Part shown: positions 48,500-49,221 of the stretch, piece by piece
How the letters are laid out: the number at the start of each line of letters is the position of its first letter
How positions within the stretch are numbered: the stretch's first letter is position 1
DNA from: ZC4RG35 sp964388105
Lineage (GTDB): Bacteria > Actinomycetota > Acidimicrobiia > Spongiisociales > ZC4RG35
Reading direction: 5' to 3'
DNA length: 49,221 nucleotides
Assembly (NCBI GenBank): GCA_964388105.1
Contig: CAYLYQ010000011.1
Location: forward strand, 1-49,221
The notes under the pieces: model-generated
What the model saw: only the letters and a program-made list of their open reading frames with translations
Told to the model about the DNA's origin: nothing
Databases searched by the model: none
Made by a program: the position numbers and the translations under genes

Positions 48500-48769
48500 T
48501 TGGCTCGTAAGAACAACCGGAACCCGGCCCCCACGCGTGGCCGCCGCCAGGACTTCCGCCGCGGGGCGAAGAACCGGCCGTGCCAGGTGTGCGCCCAGGG
48601 CTCCGTCGACTGGAAGGACACCTCGTCCCTCCGCAAGTACATGTCCGATCGCGGCAAGATCCGCGGGCGCCGGGTGACCGGTCTGTGCCCCAAGTGCCAG
48701 CGGCAGGTGGCCACGGCGATCAAGAACGCCCGTGAGATGGCCCTCCTCCCGTACCTCGGTGGGCGATGA
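48500..48769 (+). CDS. rpsR: 30S ribosomal protein S18 (zinc-binding type)
   Basis: This 89-residue protein has the S18 core (DWKDTSSLRKYMSDRGKIRGRRVTGLC). It carries CQVC and CPKC, the four Cys of the zinc-ribbon (C+) form; Zn-free paralogues lack them. The start is TTG 48500 after AGGAGTGTGAGA, and its stop overlaps the rplI ATG by 4 bases (ATGA). Confidence 0.95.
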   Translation: MARKNNRNPAPTRGRRQDFRRGAKNRPCQVCAQGSVDWKDTSSLRKYMSDRGKIRGRRVTGLCPKCQRQVATAIKNAREMALLPYLGGR

Positions 48770-49215
48770 AGCTGATCCTCACCTCCGACGTCGAACCGTT
48801 GGGCAAGAAGGGTGACGTCGTCGACGTCGCCGAGGGCTACGCCCGCAACTTCCTGCTGCCGCGCCGCTTCGCCATCAAGGCGAACCCGGGCGCCCTGGAG
48901 AAGGCCGAGAAGACCCGAGCCGCCCGGATGGTCGCGGAACAGCGCGCCCGCGACGCGGCCGAGAACATCGCCCAGCAGCTCGCCGGCACCCGGGTGGTCA
49001 TCGCCGCCCACGCCGGTGACGAGGGCCAGCTCTACGGCTCGGTGACCATCGCCGACATCATCGAAGGGATCAACCGGTTCACGGGGGTCCAGCTCGACCG
49101 GCACCAACTCCAGGCTCCGGAGAAGCCGATCAAGGAGATCGGTCTCCACGAGATCCAGGTCAAGCTGCACCCCGAGGTCGAGTTCCCGATCACGCTGGAC
49201 GTCATCCCCGCTTAG
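48766..49215 (+). CDS. rplI: 50S ribosomal protein L9
   Basis: This 149-residue protein has the N-terminal L9 signature (GKKGDVVDVAEGYARNFLLPRRFA), a long central helix (about 45-75) and the C-terminal domain (LYGSVTIADI, IKEIGLHEIQVKLHPEVE). It is full length. ATG 48766 is coupled to rpsR. It ends 6 bases before the window edge. Confidence 0.96.
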   Translation: MKLILTSDVEPLGKKGDVVDVAEGYARNFLLPRRFAIKANPGALEKAEKTRAARMVAEQRARDAAENIAQQLAGTRVVIAAHAGDEGQLYGSVTIADIIEGINRFTGVQLDRHQLQAPEKPIKEIGLHEIQVKLHPEVEFPITLDVIPA

Positions 49216-49221
49216 GACGGA

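Overview
This is the chromosomal origin region of a high-GC actinobacterium. The gene order matches the mycobacterial ori region: pcnA, sigM with its anti-sigma gene, trxB, trxA and cwlM, then parB, parA, rsmG, jag, yidC, yidD, rnpA, rpmH, dnaA, dnaN, recF, DUF721, gyrB, gyrA and DUF3566. The accessory genes and heavy use of leaderless starts would fit an uncultured lineage such as Acidimicrobiia, but that placement is a guess. Two runs of exactly 100 N show that this is a draft scaffold, probably from a metagenome.

Left part (1-16,390): accessory and signalling genes. These are a small CopD-like membrane protein, a cNMP-binding patatin phospholipase, a membrane sensor fragment convergent with a BTAD/ATPase/TPR regulator, and a partner-switching operon (PP2C phosphatase fused to an anti-sigma-type kinase, followed by two STAS proteins). 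They are followed by an SOS-type radical SAM gene, an HdeD-lipase fusion, a degenerate EAL protein, a GNAT enzyme, a 38-residue membrane peptide, a hypothetical protein and DUF3566.

Replication core (16,480-25,576): gyrA, gyrB, a DUF721 gene, recF, dnaN and dnaA run leftward, and rpmH starts rightward. Clusters of DnaA-box-like sites lie on both sides of dnaA. The dnaA-dnaN interval also has an arrangement resembling a basal unwinding system. gyrA is broken only by an assembly artefact. dnaN is truly missing about 100 or more codons.

Right of the origin (25,442-35,525): rpmH, rnpA, yidD, yidC, jag, rsmG, parA and parB form one tight rightward cluster with two parS sites. Facing it is a leftward cluster for envelope stress and redox: GNAT, a stand-alone pseudokinase, an ECF sigma factor, an anti-sigma factor, a small membrane protein, trxB and trxA, followed by a separately promoted CwlM-like pseudo-amidase.

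Far right (35,544-49,215): an HDAC-family deacetylase, an orphan PilT-like ATPase, CCA-adding enzyme, an EEP-family protein, aminopeptidase P, a cis-prenyltransferase, a histidine phosphatase, pyrE, a membrane protein, endonuclease IV, a beta-propeller lipoprotein, panB, a DUF192 lipoprotein, and the rpsF-ssb-rpsR-rplI operon.

A recurring theme is a TANNNT hexamer ending 6-7 bases before the start codon of operon-leading genes, which indicates widespread leaderless transcription. Genes inside operons overlap by ATGA, GTGA or TGATG, or use Shine-Dalgarno sites.
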